A stretch of DNA of 64,000 nt, taken from assembly GCA_026129485.1 (NCBI GenBank), contig JAHCHY010000020.1:1-64000 (forward strand), written 5' to 3'. Within the stretch, counting starts at the first letter, position 1. The number at the start of each line of letters is the position of its first letter. Positions 62,318 to 64,000 of the stretch are shown in pieces. The notes beneath the pieces are model-generated. The model did no database searches, was not told the DNA's origin, and saw nothing but the letters and a program-made list of their open reading frames with translations. The stretch is from Cyclobacteriaceae bacterium. GTDB lineage: Bacteria > Bacteroidota > Bacteroidia > Cytophagales > Cyclobacteriaceae. The position numbers and the translations under genes were made by a program.

Positions 62318-64000
62318 TTACCTGATCATTGTTACATCTCCGATCTGTGTAGACCGCTGGCCATCGGATAGCCTGATGGTAAGCTTGTACACATAAACAC
62401 CAGCCGGCAACAGTCTGCCATTCTTATCATAGCCATCCCAACCAATGTTGGCGCTGTTGCTCTCAAATATCAGGTTACCCCAACGATCGAAGATCTGCAT
62501 ATTAAACTCTTCTGCGCCTTTAACAATTGGCAGGAATACATCGTTAAATGTTCCGTTACCTCCGGTGCCTCCGCCACCACCGCCTCCGCTTGGCCCGCTC
62601 GGGTTAGGTGTAAACGCATTTGGCACCTTTGTTACACCACCCTGCTTGGCGGTTACCTGCCTGGTCAAGGTATCGGTACACAGCAGACCGCCTCCATGAT
62701 CATTGATAGCCACTAATTGAACATCGTACACTCCTTCAACCCTGTAAACATATTTGGGTTCCCGGTCATCCGAAGTGCCTCCATCGCCAAAATCCCATGC
62801 ATAGTCTGTAGCTCCTGTACTGAAGTTAAATGTTGTCATTTCAGTATCCGGAACAAATACCACATTCGGACGCAGGTCAAACGATGCTAACGGATTATCG
62901 AATATTTCAAATCCATCTTTCTGGATATTCGCTACCTGGCCGGTAATTGAATTCCTGGTTGTCAGGAATATGGAATACACACCCGGAGCAGTAATGCTGA
63001 ATATCGGCAGCGGGGCGCTGGAAGTTGCAGATATCCGCCCGTTGCTATCCACCACGCGCCACTCCATAATATCTCCTGTAGAGGTATTTTCCGTTACCAC
63101 AATGTTGGCCGGGAAGCAGGCTCGCAAAGGATTTGCTTCAAATGCAGCCACCAGCGGCAACAATTGTATATTGATTGTTTTACTGAAGGTGCTTTCACAA
63201 CCCATACCGGCAGTTTCGGCAGCAATGTTCACTACCCGCAGGCTTATATCGCGCGGGCCCGGTGTGCTGTAATCAACTGAGAACGGACCTGCACCGGTTG
63301 CCGTTGCCGGTGTTGCATTCAGGCCAAAACTCCATTCATACCGGAATTGCGCAGGATCGACCGGTGTTGATGTATTGGTAAAGTTAACCGTTGCATTTCC
63401 CCCGATAAACGGAGGCACCGTACCTTCATCAAATCCGGCCACAATATCGCGGTAAACCGTAATTGGCATCACTACATCTGCAGCCGGGCAGTTACCATTA
63501 TTGGCCTGGTACACCACTTCATACACAATCGGGTTAGTGGTAGATGTATTGACGAGGTTGTAATTCGCAGTTGGCGTAGTACGAATATCAATTTCGGTAG
63601 TGGTACCCTGCACGCGATAGAACCACCTGTGCGAAGTTGCGCCAAAGCTTTGATTGAAGAGCTGCACATTTTGCCCGCTGCATATTTCCGTTCTATCCGG
63701 GAACGCATTCGTAATGATGGACGGGAATATGGTTATATTCTGCTGCACCGATTTGAAGCAGCCCGGGAACGGAGCCGGTAGCTGGGTTCGTAACGTTACC
63801 TTATAAGTAATCGGGGCATTCGGGTTCGGATTACTGAATGTGTGCGTAATGGTATGGTTAGGTATAGTAGTGGCCGCCAGGAACACATCATCCGGTGAGC
63901 CATCAAACCACTGCCAAGTGTATTCTGTGCCTGCTACCTGGTTAAACTGGAAAGTTGCTGTATAAGGTCCGCAGGAAGAAGCCGGTCCTACAATGCTGAA
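62318..64000 (-). CDS. PKD/CHU_C surface protein (5' truncated by window edge)
   Basis: The frame is open to the right edge, so 560 C-terminal residues are visible; an apparent GTG start at 63886 is not the true start. Ig/PKD-like units lead to one clear PKD repeat (YAWDFGDGGTSDDREPKYVY), a poly-Gly spacer with seven consecutive glycines, and a CHU_C domain (VPNAFTPN, FDRWGNLIFES, GWDGYDKNG, terminal IGDVTMIR). T9SS cargo, predicted surface adhesin, followed by its own PorP/SprF gene. A paralogue of the 1238-residue protein at least in the C-terminal domain. Confidence 0.9.
   Translation of the reverse strand, partial: FSIVGPASSCGPYTATFQFNQVAGTEYTWQWFDGSPDDVFLAATTIPNHTITHTFSNPNPNAPITYKVTLRTQLPAPFPGCFKSVQQNITIFPSIITNAFPDRTEICSGQNVQLFNQSFGATSHRWFYRVQGTTTEIDIRTTPTANYNLVNTSTTNPIVYEVVYQANNGNCPAADVVMPITVYRDIVAGFDEGTVPPFIGGNATVNFTNTSTPVDPAQFRYEWSFGLNATPATATGAGPFSVDYSTPGPRDISLRVVNIAAETAGMGCESTFSKTINIQLLPLVAAFEANPLRACFPANIVVTENTSTGDIMEWRVVDSNGRISATSSAPLPIFSITAPGVYSIFLTTRNSITGQVANIQKDGFEIFDNPLASFDLRPNVVFVPDTEMTTFNFSTGATDYAWDFGDGGTSDDREPKYVYRVEGVYDVQLVAINDHGGGLLCTDTLTRQVTAKQGGVTKVPNAFTPNPSGPSGGGGGGGTGGNGTFNDVFLPIVKGAEEFNMQIFDRWGNLIFESNSANIGWDGYDKNGRLLPAGVYVYKLTIRLSDGQRSTQIGDVTMIR

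Noticed and set aside
63884-63886. GTG at 63886 as the start of the last PKD/CHU_C gene
   Set aside because: The frame stays open for 38 more codons to the window edge with PKD/Ig-like content, so the true start lies outside.
1-64000. CRISPR array, insertion sequence, prophage or restriction/defence cluster
   Set aside because: No regularly spaced repeats, transposase, integrase, phage structural gene or defence nuclease set was recognised in the window; the single GIY-YIG protein is not enough.

Overview
The window comes from a chromosome of the phylum Bacteroidota, most likely the order Cytophagales; the lineage call is inference. Supporting evidence: type IX secretion (T9SS) sorting domains and PorP/SprF proteins, an UpxY-type antiterminator, a TamL-like lipoprotein OMP, ribosomal protein THX, and -7 boxes of the form TAnnTTTG. 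Nearly all genes are tightly packed, many with ATGA or TAATG overlaps.

Region 1 (1-18.9 kb, all minus strand) is one long surface-polysaccharide locus read from right to left: kdsC-kdsA (Kdo-8-P), UpxY, a winged-helix regulator, Wza-like lipoprotein, Wzc-like BY-kinase, ABC exporter (Wzm/Wzt-like), three SAM methyltransferases, then GT2 and GT4 glycosyltransferases, an asparagine-synthase-like enzyme, an FkbM methyltransferase and a truncated GT-A glycosyltransferase. A 26-codon relic of GDP-L-fucose synthase lies between wzm and wzt.

Region 2 (18.9-36.9 kb) is mostly housekeeping: penicillin-acylase-like hydrolase, a small membrane protein, three tRNAs (Ser-GCT, Arg-TCT, Pro-TGG) with a GIY-YIG gene among them, galactokinase whose frame runs on into tRNA-Pro, a GH5-like hydrolase, a nagB-like gene broken by two single-base shifts, a VWA/TPR (Bat-like) pair, thiolase, a MORN-type repeat protein, purC, a STAS protein, RNase Z, a VUT-family transporter, a SpoU methyltransferase and TamL.

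Region 3 (36.9-43.7 kb) holds a fused 2-oxoacid dehydrogenase E1, hchA, and an accessory-looking patch with a duplicated hchA 5' end, several palindromic elements, a T9SS subtilase and a small lipoprotein.

Region 4 (43.7-50.4 kb, minus) is a complete trp operon (trpEGDCFBA). In front of it sits a previously hidden 18-residue leader peptide with three consecutive Trp codons and a competing antiterminator/terminator pair. The leader ATG overlaps the stop codon of the ribosomal protein THX gene, so THX appears to be the first gene of the trp transcript.

Region 5 (50.5-64 kb) has a GNAT, SRP RNA, a transaldolase-like aldolase, an FtsE-like ATPase, an ECF sigma factor with a putative antisigma partner, a TPR protein, the CCA enzyme, and two successive modules each made of a giant PKD/CHU_C adhesin-like protein plus a PorP/SprF protein. 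The second adhesin runs off the right edge.
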